Shown here: positions 11,079 to 22,960 of the stretch, in pieces
How positions within the stretch are numbered: position 1 is the stretch's first letter
Layout of the letters: each line of letters begins with the position of its first letter
Source of the DNA: Paragordius varius
Lineage: Eukaryota; Nematomorpha
Assembly: GCA_964247055.1 (NCBI GenBank)
Contig: OZ176057.1
Span: 5,952,001-6,016,000, forward strand
DNA: 64,000 nt
Direction of reading: 5' to 3'
The notes under the pieces: model-generated
Databases searched by the model: none
The model's input: the letters and a program-made list of their open reading frames with translations, nothing else
What the model was told of the DNA's origin: nothing
Program-made: the position numbers and the translations under genes

Positions 11079-11325
11079 AGTAAAAAATGAAATTATACGG
11101 ACAAAACGTAAAACATAAAGACAAATTTTTTTATAAAAATATTAACTTGATTATTATATAACTATGGTTTCAGATTAATAATTGAAACGTAAATTGGTAA
11201 AATACCCAAGTTATATTTCTGAATTGTAGTTATATAGATTATTTTCAAAATATCAATGATCAAAAGTTGTGGTTTTTTCAAAAAAATTTGCCTGTATGTT
11301 TTTACATTTATCATAATTTCAATTT
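11079..11325. mobile_element. CAGT fold-back element (family A)
   Basis: Left ACAGTAAAAAATGAAATTAT then CGGACAAAACGT; right GTATGTTTTTACATTTATCA then TAATTTCAATTTTTAATGT. Confidence 0.7.
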
Positions 11326-11529
11326 TTAATGTTATATTAAACGTTGATTATAAAGTTATATTAGTTATATAAAAAAACCTTTTTAGTATAGGGGTTAATT
11401 TTTTCGTACGAAACAAATAAAATTTTATTTACAACAAAAAATGCAATTTTAAACTAACATAAGGCCATAAAATTTTAAAATGTATTTAAAAGTAAACTTA
11501 TACCCCAATATAATGGTTATTTTAATATT

Positions 11530-11748
11530 TACAGTCATGTATCATTTATTAAAAATTTATATTTTTTCGTTAAATGTAGATAAATATTTGGTATATAATG
11601 GAAAAAAACAGCTCTATGGTAATTCTTCTACTCTTTGATGAATATGATATTGTTAATACCATAAAGCTGTTAATTCCATATTTTATCTAATATTTTTTAC
11701 CCATTTAACGGAAATAAATTTTGATAAAATAAAGGATACATGACTGTA
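11530..11748. mobile_element. Fold-back MITE (family C), ends TACAGTCATGTATC
   Basis: Nearly the whole element is an inverted repeat: TACAGTCATGTATCATTTAT on the left and GATACATGACTGTA on the right, with AACAGCTCTATGGTAATTCT mirrored across the centre. A second copy lies at 45205-45457. Confidence 0.75.
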
Positions 11749-12552
11749 TTATGCTAGCAAAAAATTTAATCGAAGCCTTTATAAAATTATACAATATAGG
11801 GACATGTTGCTTTGCATAAAAATATATTTATAAATTCTTTTTTGTACCAAAATTAAAAAATTTATAACAATGTTATACAATGTTTTATCAGTAGTAGCTA
11901 TGCTTATAAGGTATTTAGCTATCACATATGCTTTAAAAAAATTTGCAGACCCAAAAACCAATTTAAAGTTAATTAATTATGAAACGTAAAATTTTAAGCG
12001 CAAATATTTATTCCAAGACTGCTGGCTATACAGTCCTTTAATTGGCTTAATTATTTATTAAATTTTTTAAATATGGTTATTCAAGTATCCGCAAATGTAT
12101 AAAACAGTTATGAAAATTAAACGGCATTAGGCCCTTGAGGCAAGAAATATTTTTTCTTCCTTATAATTATTTTGGTTGGATTCAGGTTTAAAAAAGTGTG
12201 AATGCCTTTTTTAAAAAATGTCTTTTTTTACGTTTTGTCTGTCCAATTTAAATTTTTTAAATTAATAAAATATTATTTTTTCTAATGTGATAAAATGTTA
12301 TCGTACACAAACTTTTAAAATTTGTTGTTAAATTTTAGCGCAACCATAGTAGTCAGACGTAACATCTATTATACCCGTCAATTTTCTACCCCCATCAGAT
12401 TGATTTTATAATTTTACACATTATTTTTTTCCAAACTATTCATTTTTAAGGTTCATTTACTATTGTTTACAAATATTCATTTATACTACCCATAATTAGA
12501 ATTCAAAAAAAATGTTGTCTTTGTTTTACATGGATTTATCTTTCACTTTATT

Positions 12553-12752
12553 TACAGTATGAGTAAGTATACATTGGTAGAAAGTTATTAATTATTGCCA
12601 AATAGCATATACAACAAAAGGGGCAGTATTATTGTCTTATAGTTATTTTTTTCACTTTTTACTATTATTAGCCAATAATAATTCTCTTTGCTGCATATGC
12701 TATTTGGCAATAATTAATAACTTTCTAGCAATATATATTTACTCAAACTGTA
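12553..12752. mobile_element. Fold-back MITE (family D), copy 1
   Basis: TTACAGTATGAGTAAGTATA then AAAGTTATTAATTATTGCC on the left; GGCAATAATTAATAACTTTC then TTTACTCAAACTGTA on the right. The centre is oriented opposite to copy 2. Confidence 0.75.
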
Positions 12753-13000
12753 TATTACAGTATGCACATTTAAAGCTGAATTATTCGTATTATAATTGGT
12801 CAATTGGCACAGAGTAGTGCATAGATTAAACAACACAATATTTAAATTAAACAATTCTTATCATACAACATTAATTTGTTTATTTAATTATGGACAAAAG
12901 TTGTTTTATAACCTCCCCTGTATTACAAATTGACCAACAAGCCAGCGTAAATGGTTCATACTGTAATTTAAACTTATACTGCAATATGCGAATATTCAAT

Positions 13001-13190
13001 TACAGTATGAGTAAGTATATATTACTAGAAAGTTATTAATTATTGTAGCCTAACAGCAAGCGAATTATATTTGTGGCTAATAATAGTAAAAAGTGAAAAA
13101 AATAACTATAGGCCAATAATACTGCCATTTGTTGTCTATATTTGGCAATAATTAAAGAACAACTATCTATGTATACTTACTCATAATGTA
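13001..13190. mobile_element. Fold-back MITE (family D), copy 2
   Basis: TACAGTATGAGTAAGTATAT on the left and GTATACTTACTCATAATGTA on the right. The core GGCTAATAATAGTAAAAAGT is the reverse complement of the core of copy 1, so the two are in opposite orientation about 250 bp apart. Confidence 0.75.
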
Positions 13191-14007
13191 TATTCATATA
13201 TATTTTCTTAGCCAAAATTTCCAGGCATGCAAATATGATTGCATTTATTGTTATAAATTTTTTATAATGTCGCATTTTGTTATTATATTATCAAAATTTT
13301 ATGTATGTTTAAAAAATAAATTTTTTTGACTATAAATTTGTAGTATTTAATATGGTTTGAATTGGTAAAAATATTATCGAATTCGATTTAAACATATTAA
13401 CAAAATTACACTAGTCGACAAATTTGGACATTTTTGAGCACCACCACTCAAACTTTTAAATTATGAGAATTTCAGTGTTTTAAAACCGAATGTGAAAAAA
13501 TTTTTGATCCCGCCAATCAGAATTTTGAAATATTATAGGTTTTTCAATTTTTCAAAAACAAGAGAAAATCGAGAGAAAATTAAATATAACTTTATAATAA
13601 AATGTTATTATATTATAAACTTAATACCATTTAATAAAGCGTTTTAAACTGTATCTTGTGAATATAAATGTGTCATTTAAATATCAGAGAGAAAAAAATA
13701 GTACGGACTTAAACGTCAAAATTTAGTCTTTTTCTTTCAAGTGAATTTTGAATACGTATAAAAAATTTTTAAAAAAATACTAAAAAAGGCATTCTATGGT
13801 TTAAACCTTCGGCTTTTAGATAGGCTATATTTTTTTTGTTAGTTTTCGTTCTTTCAAGTACTTTTTAGTCTTTTTTTCTTGAGTTGGTTCTTACAAAAAA
13901 TCCTTTATTTATACCTAGTGGATATACTTTATTTTTTAAAATTATTGGTTGTTTTGTATTTTTAATTTCAGATGAATGTTGTGTAGCCACTTTTAGTAGA
14001 ATTTACT

Positions 14008-14259
14008 ATGGTATTGGACCATTTGTATTTACCTAATCTTTTTATTCAATTTAATTGTAGAATTTATCTAACTTTATTCTGTGAATTGGTTAATTTGACA
14101 TGTCAATTTGCCTGGATTTTGATTGCAAGTCTCTCTTATCGGGCTTTACGATTACTTATTGTTATCTTTGCCATATCTGGCATAATTGGATCGCTTGGGG
14201 GATATGCAGAGCTTGTGCAGCCGCCCGGATCTATCACACTATACATAAGCCCCTTTTAG
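14008..14259 (+). CDS. Hypothetical small membrane ORF or last exon
   Basis: The 83-codon ORF has two hydrophobic stretches (CQFAWILIASLS and LRLLIVIFAISGIIGSLGGY) and ends PPGSITLYISPF. Base composition is less AT-rich than its surroundings. A possible acceptor (CAATTTAATTGTAG) lies just inside it, so it may be the last exon of an unrecognised gene beginning at about 14059. I cannot match it to a family. Confidence 0.3.
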   Translation: MVLDHLYLPNLFIQFNCRIYLTLFCELVNLTCQFAWILIASLSYRALRLLIVIFAISGIIGSLGGYAELVQPPGSITLYISPF

Positions 14260-15947
14260 ATTTTTAATACTTTGGCTCTTAGTTTGTTTAGTATCTTATT
14301 TAATGCCTAGAATTTTGTGATTCATGCATAGAATATTAATTGTATCGACTTGTTCGTTTGAATATTCAAACATATATACACGAGGAATGATGGTTATTTT
14401 TAAATTAAATACATTTTTATTAAATTTCGGAAAAATCCTATTGGTGGCCTCAATTTTCTTTTTTGTTTTGGCCTTTCCATGCCATTAGGTATCAGAAAAT
14501 GCAAAAATAATGGGGTGGTGAAAAACCTTGTTGAGCAGTGTTATCAGACAAGCCTTTTCCACATTAATATTATGGAAAAAAATCATATATATAAATTTTA
14601 TAAAGATTACAAGTAGGATAAAACACTATTTACAAAACAATTTTTTAAAACAAGGAATGCCAAAAAATCGCTTCATGGGAGTCGCATTTTTTATTAAAAA
14701 ACAGGCGGGCCGCATATAAAAAGATATAAACTCATGGGCATGAATAACTATTTATTATTAGAGTTAAAAACTAATAAAATACCACTACCAATTTTATTTT
14801 ATCCAGTGATAGCTATTTTGTTAAAAATCGAATCGTCTCCGTATTATTTAGTTTTAAACAAGCGACATATTTTATTAAACATTTGAACATGTTAATTGAA
14901 AACTAATTTTATATCCGTCACATTTTGATATTTGTGCATTTGATTTTAAAACAGCTATTGTTTATTTTCATTCATAAAACAATAGAGACTCTTTATTAGA
15001 TTTATAAAAGGACATGAATGTAATGTATTTACATATTGTAACAAACAACCCCTAGTGTTTATATAAATATAATCGATTGGTAAAAATTAACCGAGTTTAA
15101 ATCACAACTTATAAATTATTAATACTATATCGGCAAATTACAGTTTCTTACATAATTGTTAACAAATATTACGAAACAAAAATTTATAATTGTCGAAAAA
15201 TAGCAAATTAAACACTTAAAACATACCAAGTCAAACAGAGTATGCGGCATCAACAAATGCTCATTTGTTACCAGACAGCACGTTAGTTGAGAGTAATATC
15301 AAAAAAATGACATAGTTTTTATGTTTTTTCTTCCTTATCACTTCATTATTTTTTAGGTCTTGTACCCCCTGAGGGATTTTAAAATAGCTTATTGGGACAA
15401 ATGTAAGAGCTCTCACATTATCTTTTTTGTGGACCATTACATTTTAGGGTAGTTTTTTACCCTTAGAGCTAAAATTGAAAAAAAAACTATTGATATGGAA
15501 GTTGATTTGGTTTTAATTAATTATCAATTCTGTTTTCCTGTATTGGATAAAAATGCTCATCTTTTTACCTTCTAAATCAAAAATTGAAAAACCTCCATTA
15601 AACAAGCAGGTTATTTAAAAATAAATAAATATCAAAAGGTTTCCACAAAATTATTTTTTTAACCATAATATACTTTATTTGCCTGTTGTGCTAATGATTA
15701 AAAAAATGGAGGGGGAAAAGTTTGATTTAAGGAATTTTTTACTCACATTTTAAAATTTATTTTTGAAGCTATGTGCTCAAAAGAAAGCATATTTTTAAAT
15801 TGGATCAAATTATATACCTTTTGAAATACTTATTTAATTAGCTCTGAGTATTCGGTAATAATTTATACTCAGCTTCTGTTTTAATTGGAAGGTTTTAAAG
15901 GTCTTAAACTCATAAAACTGTAAAAATTAAATGCTTATCCATAGTAC
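14260..15947. other. AT-rich DNA, nothing recognised
   Basis: Short ORFs only, with no family motifs, terminal repeats or tandem structure that I could support. Confidence 0.5.
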
Positions 15948-16111
15948 TCATTTTAATAGTAGCTTAAACACTATAGTAGACATCAACAGAGGATGTATAG
16001 AAATAAGAAAGGAAATAATTTTTTATTCAATATTTTGTCGTTTTTTCCATATTTTACTGTGTTATATATTGCCCAACTATAATGTGAAATAAGCAACCAT
16101 TAAAATGCATA
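15948..16111. mobile_element. Small fold-back MITE (family E), copy 1
   Basis: Left CATTTTAATAGTAGCTTAAA and right TGTGAAATAAGCAACCATTA are imperfect inverted repeats. The core TTCAATATTTTGTCGTTTTT matches a second copy at 27955-28098. Confidence 0.6.
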
Positions 16112-17626
16112 TTGTAATTCAAAAGAACGTTTAAGAATAAAAAAATAATTTCAAACGGTTTTACAAATTCAAAGCTCAGAAACTACTCCAAGTAATCGTT
16201 TGCCAAAGAGAAAACGGTTAAAAAGTGTTATATTATTGTAAATTTCTAAAAAATTAACAAAGTATTTTTATTCATACTCGCTGTATTCATTATTAAACTG
16301 GTCTTTGCTTCGTAATTAATCTCGAAACTTTGTACCTGTAAAAATGAAAAAATAATGATTCTATAATTGAAAAGTGGTATTGAGTATAGAAAAGGTTTAT
16401 CATCTAAAAAAACCTTGCTAATTAAATCAGCCAACTGATAAAAAAAGCTAACAGGCAGTGGCGGAACTATAAATTGTGCCCCCCCCCCCCCCCGCAAGAT
16501 TACTGGCTCCCCATTCCCCCAAAAAAATCGTTTGCAGTTATCTTTTTACAGGCCCTTCACTTACATTCGCAAAGAATATTATATTTAAACCTATCTTACT
16601 ATGAAGACTTAATTCCTTATTCATGAATGGAACAAGTTAAGTGAAGCCTCTACGCTCGTCTGCATGCTCACATATTCTTTCCTATAAACACATTGACAAC
16701 ATATGCGCCGAATACGGGCATACCTAGGAATAGCAGCGGGGAAACTGCTTAAATATAAATTAATTGTTAAAAATATTTTTTCGGAATCAAGATAAATAAA
16801 ATTTTGACAGCTGCTTAGTCAGAATAATAAAATATTTTTTATGTAATATCGCTTTTTTGATATTACAATAACAGGGCTTCGAAAAGGTTCTAAAAAAGTG
16901 GAAATAGAACCGGGCTCTAAGATAAAAATGGAACAGGAATCGGTTCCTAAAACAGTAACCAGGTTCCGGTACGAAGGCTTGATAAATATGTATAAATATA
17001 TTGATTAAATGGAATATAAATGTGCGGACCGCCAAGATTTTTAAATTTGATAATGGCCTGCTGAAAAAAATGCCGACCAATGTTTTATTGTGTGTGGTGA
17101 AAGTTCATCGAAAATTTTATGTTTTACAACTAAAAATAAACTTAAAATAACATGAATCAAAGGTTAAAAACATTAGAAAAATAATGCACATTAATGTATA
17201 TTAGCTAACAAATGTTGGCAATTCACATTAGAATAAAATTGTAAATAACAATCATTCTGTAAAATTGTCCTTAAGGATGTATGCATTAAATAACATTTTT
17301 TACAAAATTAATGTTTTGTTGTAATATGAATTGGCTAACATTAATGTGAGTTGGCCTGCGTTAAATTTTATATTGTTTCAAAATGAGATTATTTGTTAGA
17401 GAATATTGTTATAAATGTTTTTCTTTTTCCCCTCCTTTTTTAGTTCACTATTAAAACTGCCAGAAATTAATTAAGGAACAAACAATATCGTTATGACTAA
17501 AATTTAATTGATAGTGAAAAAAATGCATCTTTTGCTCTTTCCTCCTTTAACTCAATAATATTAAAATTTATAGAACTCATTTCCTCATATTAAATTAAAA
17601 TATGTAATTTGTCTTTCACACTACAT

Positions 17627-18158
17627 TAACACTTGGATTTTCAGTCCTTCGATTCAAATTAAGATGGTTAGATACTTTAGGCTTGTTTGAAATTGAATAC
17701 TACAAAAAATATGGAAGAAATTGAAACCATGGCATTTGCCCTTATATATCATTAATGCAGAATATAAAAAAATTATCCAAAAATATACTTGATATGACTT
17801 ATTTTATGCTAAAAGCCAAAAGTAAAAATTCAGTCAACATGAGATTGTGCATTAGCAAAATTTATAAATAATACAAAATAAACCACTTTTTCTCTGTTTT
17901 ATCAATATATCAAATGAAAATAAAATAGCTTTAATTACTGCTTTAAAATTATATCAACCCGATATTTTGCTAAAATTAAAATGGCGTCAAAATAATTTGA
18001 GATAAAACTTATTTTTCATAACTAAATTTTATTTAAATATTTCGGCTTTTTTTTATAATTTATATTAGGATAGAAGCATAAATATAAATTGGGACCGTTT
18101 CTTTCAGTAGTTTTTTTATAGGGGTATTTAGATAACCCAATTTGAATCGAAGTGTTTA
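17627..18158. mobile_element. Family F element, copy 1, nested in the hAT-like element
   Basis: Starts TAACACTTGGATTTT and ends CCCAATTTGAATCGAAGTGT. The interior shares TTGGGACCGTTTCTTTCAGT and AAAATGGCGTC with copies at 22294-22847 and, inverted, 25660-26209. About 530-550 bp, non-coding. Confidence 0.75.
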
Positions 18159-18229
18159 AAAACAAAATATATATTTACGCTATTTGAATATATTATTGCA
18201 AATAAGATTTTATTTGTAACTAGCGTAAA

Positions 18230-19400
18230 TATCGTGCTGCTACGAAGCCCGAGGAAGTACTTCGGACTTCTCGGGGAAGGGGGAGTCTCAGTTTTAAACC
18301 GGTAGACCCCTATGCATAGGCCTTGAAAAAAGCGCTAAGTTAAATTTTTTGCCTTTATAGGGAAAATATATGGAATCATCTTTGAGACGATATGGGTTAT
18401 TCGAAAAAAACCTCAACACTAAATAATCGTTATATGATGGCTTGTTTTTAGGGCATGAAGGCCCCAAATTAACGGCTAAAAAAGGCCTGACCTTAATTTT
18501 ATCTATTTACTGGTAAATATTTCGAACTTTATATGAGCTCATATGGCATAAATTCTTTAAATTAGTTCCAGCAAAACAACGCAATTTCTGTATAATGGCA
18601 CAGTTTTTGATGGGAAGCTTCCTACCCCGAGGCAGGTATAAAAAAGCGTCGAGCAAATTTTTGTCTTAATATAGGGACTGTCTGCAATTATATTGTCCAT
18701 ATGTTCCTATAAGTTCTTGGAAATATTATGGTGGTGCATTTTTCAGGGCGTGAAGGGCCTAATTAACGGCTAATTGTAAAAACCGCACGATCTAAATTTT
18801 TGCCTTGTTACGGATAATATTTTAAGCAGCTATTGAGCTCATATGGCCTGATAGGTTTTCTGGAAATAGGCCCCAATTACACGCTATATAGATATGACGG
18901 GGCAGTTTTTAGCGAGTATTTCTTTACCTAGCTGCCTATATAAAAAAATGTACTACTAAAATTTTTGCCATTTAACAGGGATACCTGGAATCCTCATTAA
19001 ATTTTTACGGTCTCACTTGGGCAAAAAATAGATTAAAAAATATATGTGGACTTTTGTCATTTTAAAGGGAGATCGGGTAAAAAGAGAGATTAAATTTAAA
19101 ATGGGAGCCGACTATGTTCGGCGCAATCGAAAAGTAAAAAAAATCATATTTGAAATCGAATGGTCCAACACGTTTTCGGGAAAATTGTCTTAAAAACATG
19201 ATTTTTGTGGACTTAGGTTTTTAAAAAACCGTTTTTTATACTGGGTAAGCCCGAACTGGGGGCCTAATTCAAAAAAGGTTTAAGCTATTATCGGGGCATT
19301 CATTAATGATTATTTTTTCGATGTTTGGATTTGAATGGGTCTACCGGTTTTCCGGCACCAGATAACAAAGCCACCACTTTCTATTTTCATAAATATATAG
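18230..19400. repeat. Degenerate tandem block with about 150-bp period inside the hAT-like element
   Basis: Words such as GAGCTCATATGG, TTAACGGCTAA and CAGTTTTTA recur near 18388, 18541, 18699 and 18840. The block is bounded by the inverted pair AAACCGGTAGACCC (18296) and GGGTCTACCGGTTT (19337), so it may itself be a nested element. G+C is higher than in the flanks. Confidence 0.55.
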
Positions 19401-20056
19401 ATTATTTTAATTTAACAGAGGCAAAAAAATTACATCTATCAAAGAATTTTGTGAATTCTCATAAAACTATAATTTTTAATAACAAAATAATTTAGGACTT
19501 ATAAGCTTCACATAATTTTTGGTGTCAACTATCTATACTTATTTAAATATTTTTTAACTGTTTCACTTTTTTAAGGTGTTAATCAACTTATAATAAAACC
19601 GCTTATTGAGATATTGAAAAAAATTCATTTTTTCGCTTTTTCTTCCTTTCAATCAATAATTATTCTCTTTATTCTTTGCCAGTATACTTACAATCGGGCA
19701 ATCAAACTTACATATCTAAACAAGGTAATATTTTTTGCCCCCGCCAAATAGAAAGGGGGCCCAATATTTAATATAAATAATAAAAAAGGGCCCTTGTTTT
19801 GCCTTGGTCCCCGGCACTGCTTCCCCTAGCTCGTCGTAGTTTCGCCCCTGCTAACATGCGCATTATCTCATATAGTAAAATACAGAAAAATTAGTTCGCC
19901 TTATATAAAGGCCCAAATTTAAATTTTATGATTTAAATAGCGTATAATGAGATTTATATTAACTCTTATTATCTAATAAATAAAGCTGCTTTAAAAATCT
20001 AAGCTAAGCACCATTTTGATTGTTTTAAAAAATGATATATAAAATAATTTATAAGA

Positions 20057-20062
20057 TTTATT
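20057..20062 (-). promoter_or_regulatory. Poly(A) signal AATAAA of the two-ORF unit
   Basis: AATAAA on the minus strand, 23 nt after the stop of the downstream ORF. None is evident between the two ORFs, which fits a single shared transcript. Confidence 0.55.
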
Positions 20063-20085
20063 ACATAAGTATCATAGGAAATTAA

Positions 20086-20442
20086 TTAATCTTCTTTATA
20101 AGCAACAAACAATTCATTTAAATGAATTTTTTGAGCATTTTTAAGAGCATCGCTTTGGCTTAACAAATTGTTTTGAGATGGTACATCGTTATCGTCCGAT
20201 AATCTTGCATATTGATCCTCATACACGTAATACATTGGTTCAATTTTATCATCAATTGTAAAACTTTTAAGCTTTTGTGCACAATTTATTTGGGATAAAA
20301 GAATTTTGACATCCCCGCTACGATTAAGCAAATGATGATCACTAATCTTAAGGTTAGATACGGTGGCTAATTGATAAATTACTTCGTTTGATATAAATTT
20401 TTTAACAAAGCTCGTGGAAATATATAAGGTTCTAGAAAACAT
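20086..20442 (-). CDS. Unidentified 118-aa protein, second ORF of an overlapping pair
   Basis: Opens MFSRTLYISTSFVKKFISNE, which is basic and hydroxylated with no acidic residue until position 20 and looks like a mitochondrial targeting sequence. The rest (SNLKISDHHLLNRSGDVKIL, YYVYEDQYARLSDDNDVP) is mixed and soluble, ending FVAYKED. I do not recognise the family. Its ATG overlaps the stop of the upstream UPF0390 ORF by one base (TAATG), and both run without introns to one poly(A) signal. This suggests co-translation from one mRNA; mitochondrial location is inference. Confidence 0.6.
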   Translation of the reverse strand: MFSRTLYISTSFVKKFISNEVIYQLATVSNLKISDHHLLNRSGDVKILLSQINCAQKLKSFTIDDKIEPMYYVYEDQYARLSDDNDVPSQNNLLSQSDALKNAQKIHLNELFVAYKED

Positions 20443-20648
20443 TAATCGAAATTTTCACGGATTTGATCTTCAATTTGTTTGACAATTTTCTTTTCGATTG
20501 ACTTTTTCTGTTTTTCAATAACAATCAAGTTTGATTTTTTCGGAGCAATAACTTTCTTTCCCTTTTTCAATGAGACTTGTTTAAAATGTTTGGCTTTGGT
20601 ATTAATTTCTTTTGGAAGTTTAGGTTTTTTCTTAATTCCTTGAACCAT
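20442..20648 (-). CDS. UPF0390 family small basic protein (C19orf53-like)
   Basis: 68 aa from ATG 20648. MVQGIKKKPKLPKE, then KGKKVIAPKKSNLIVIEKQK, then KKIVKQIEDQI. The M(A/V)QG start, the KGxxVIAPKK core and the lysine-rich helix after it are diagnostic of UPF0390 proteins such as human C19orf53, whose molecular role is not established. The frame is open for 12 codons upstream, but the internal ATG gives the family N-terminus. The stop TAA overlaps the next ORF's ATG. Confidence 0.8.
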   Translation of the reverse strand: MVQGIKKKPKLPKEINTKAKHFKQVSLKKGKKVIAPKKSNLIVIEKQKKSIEKKIVKQIEDQIRENFD

Positions 20649-20699
20649 GAGGTTTCGTATAATAATCGCAAAAGAGTAAAACAATTGTTATAATAAATA

Positions 20700-22157
20700 A
20701 TTCATAAAATTACCACTTCATTACCTTTTCATTTTTTGTCCTAATTTACCTTTTGGGGTAGTTTTATATGGGCTCAATTTTGTATATAAACATAATCGTT
20801 TTAAAAAGTACATATATATTACAGTTTTATGACTTCAAAACTTTAGAATTGGGACAGTCTTAAATACGATTGAAACCAACAGCGGTAAACATCAAAATAT
20901 AGCCTGAAAGCTTCTTAAATTTGAATAACTATAATATACATTGCCTGTTGCATTAAAGATTCAAAATATAGATAAAGACGGCTGCATAAAAGTTTAAGAT
21001 GAGGGTTTTTCATTTTAAGACAAAAATTTAATATAATGCGCCCAAACGGCTAAAAAAAGCCTGCATACTTAAATACTTCATATTGTATTTTTTGGTAAAC
21101 CTACAAGATAATGAAGCATTACACATATCACTGCAAATTTTTAATAATTATAAGAAAGGACAATTTAAGGATATATTTCTTTTTTTAAATGTAAAGCTTT
21201 TCGATACAAGGCACACAAAATTTGGGAAAAAGATAAAATACATATTCTTAAATATAATTCACAATTCTCACGGTCGTAAGGGCATACCAGTAAAACTACA
21301 CAATGGCCGCCATAAAAAATATCGTGATTAAAATTCTAAGTTCTGTTGAACAGGGATGGTTCCAGATAATAGCAAAAATTGCGTAAATTTTTTCAAAAGG
21401 CTAAGCTTTCTTAAGAAAATTTTACTATATCATAAACAAGATATATGCTAAACAATTTATATGGATATGTAATTTATATGTATCAAAGAAATATAATATT
21501 TATTTATTTGTCCAAAATAAAGGAGATGTGATTAAGCGCTAAAAATTTTAAAAATGCCAACTTTTGACATTATATATATTTTTATCGAAAAAAAAGGATA
21601 TTTTGCTAGCCAAATTTTGATGAAGTAAGTTTTATGGATTTCGAAAGCATTGTGGAAACGGTCTAAAAATACTTTAAAATAATCACCCTTTTTATTTTGA
21701 TGGTGCTACATTCTATCGATTAAATTCGTTAGTCGAAATATGTTAAATATAAATTCTTTTCACATAAAAAATCTATCAATTTTTAATAAACCACGTTTAA
21801 TTAGATTGTTTTGGCTGTGGAAATGTTCATCATGTTCAAAGAATAGAATTAAAAGTGTATCTCTAATATTTAATAGGCTTTATAACGTTTCCATCATGTT
21901 TCAAAAAGGAAGGAAGTAAGCTTTAACAATTAACTATAAGTAAGTATGCATCTTTTTTATTGTTCTTTTGATATCATAATCTAGTATATAATTAAATTTC
22001 TATCGCAAAATCTGGTATGCTAATATTATCAAAGAACTATCCCATTTTAGAAGGGCATATTTGATACGTTTGAATCTAAAATTTAATTTAAATAATATCA
22101 TTTGCTCTTTATATGTAGCTTATATATCTTTTAATGATAATTTTCAAAAAGAAGCAT
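20700..22157. other. AT-rich DNA, nothing recognised
   Basis: Contains scattered words shared with the 18-19 kb repeat block (ACGGCTAAAAAAAGCCTGCA near 21044). An 82-codon ORF at 21083 has no family resemblance that I can defend. Confidence 0.4.
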
Positions 22158-22960
22158 TTACAGTAAAAATTATATTTAGACGGACAAAACGCAAAAATAT
22201 AAACAGACATCCAAAACCTTTGTTTTTAACATATATATTTTATTACGATAATTATATCGATTTGTCACCAATACACATAATTTTATCCTTTATTTAACAC
22301 TTAGAAACAACTTATTCGTTTTAGTCCTTTGATTCAAATTTTGGTAGTTGGATATCCCAGGCCTGTTTAAAATTAAATAATTCAAAAAATATGGAATAAA
22401 TTGAATCCCTGGCAAAAATTTGCACATATATAAAATTAATGAACCGAAATACAAAAAAAATTCATTCAAAAATACTTGATACAACTTATTTTTAGGAAAA
22501 ACCTCAAGGTAATAATTTAATCGACATGTCATGTATGCATTAGCTAAATTTAAAAATAATACTAACCACTTTGCTGTTTCATGTAAACTAAATTAAAAAA
22601 TATCTTTCATTTTAGCTTTAAAAACAAATTAACATGATATTTTGCAAAAACGTTGTGAAATAAAAATGGCGTCCAACTAGTTTGATATGGAACTTTTTTT
22701 CCAAAACACATAGATATTTCGGCTTATTTATATAATTTTTATTAGGATAAAAGCATAATTGGGACCGTTTCTTTCAGTAGTTTTTAAAAATTTCAACTTA
22801 AATATAGTCTGTGGTATTTAGATACCCCAATTTGAATCCAAGTGTTAAAACAATGATTTATATTTTATAAGGAAAAAAAAGTATGGTTGTCTTTAAAAAA
22901 AATATTGGTCTTTATATTTTTACTTTTTGTCGGTATTAATTTAGTTTTTACTGTAGTTTT
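22158..22960. mobile_element. CAGT fold-back element split by a family F insertion
   Basis: The left arm ACAGTAAAAATTATATTTAG then CGGACAAAACGCAAAAATAT lies at 22158-22293. The right arm AAAAAGTATGGTTGTCTTTA and TTAGTTTTTACTGTA lies at 22870-22957. The family F element sits between them. Confidence 0.75.
22294..22847. mobile_element. Family F element, copy 2
   Basis: TTAACACTTAGAAACAACTT at the left and TTTGAATCCAAGTGTTA at the right. Interior shared with copy 1, including TTGGGACCGTTTCTTTCAGT. It interrupts a CAGT element and so inserted later than it. Confidence 0.75.

Larger units (their letters stand above)
16456..19850. mobile_element. Non-autonomous hAT-like element with 8-bp target duplication
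   Basis: The left end CAGTGGCGGAACTA and the right end (minus strand) CAGGGGCGAAACTA match at 12 of 14 positions. They are flanked by CTAACAGG (16448-16455) and CTAACATG (19851-19858), an 8-bp target duplication with one mismatch; 8 bp is typical of the hAT superfamily. A run of 16 C follows the left end. No transposase ORF is visible. The element carries a family F insertion (17627-18158) and a repeat block (18230-19400), so it is old and composite. Confidence 0.75.

Noticed and set aside
21083-21331. 82-codon ORF with a basic end (HNSHGRKGIPVKLHNGRH)
   Set aside because: The basic part looked ribosomal at first, but I could not align it with any ribosomal protein; no splice or poly(A) support.
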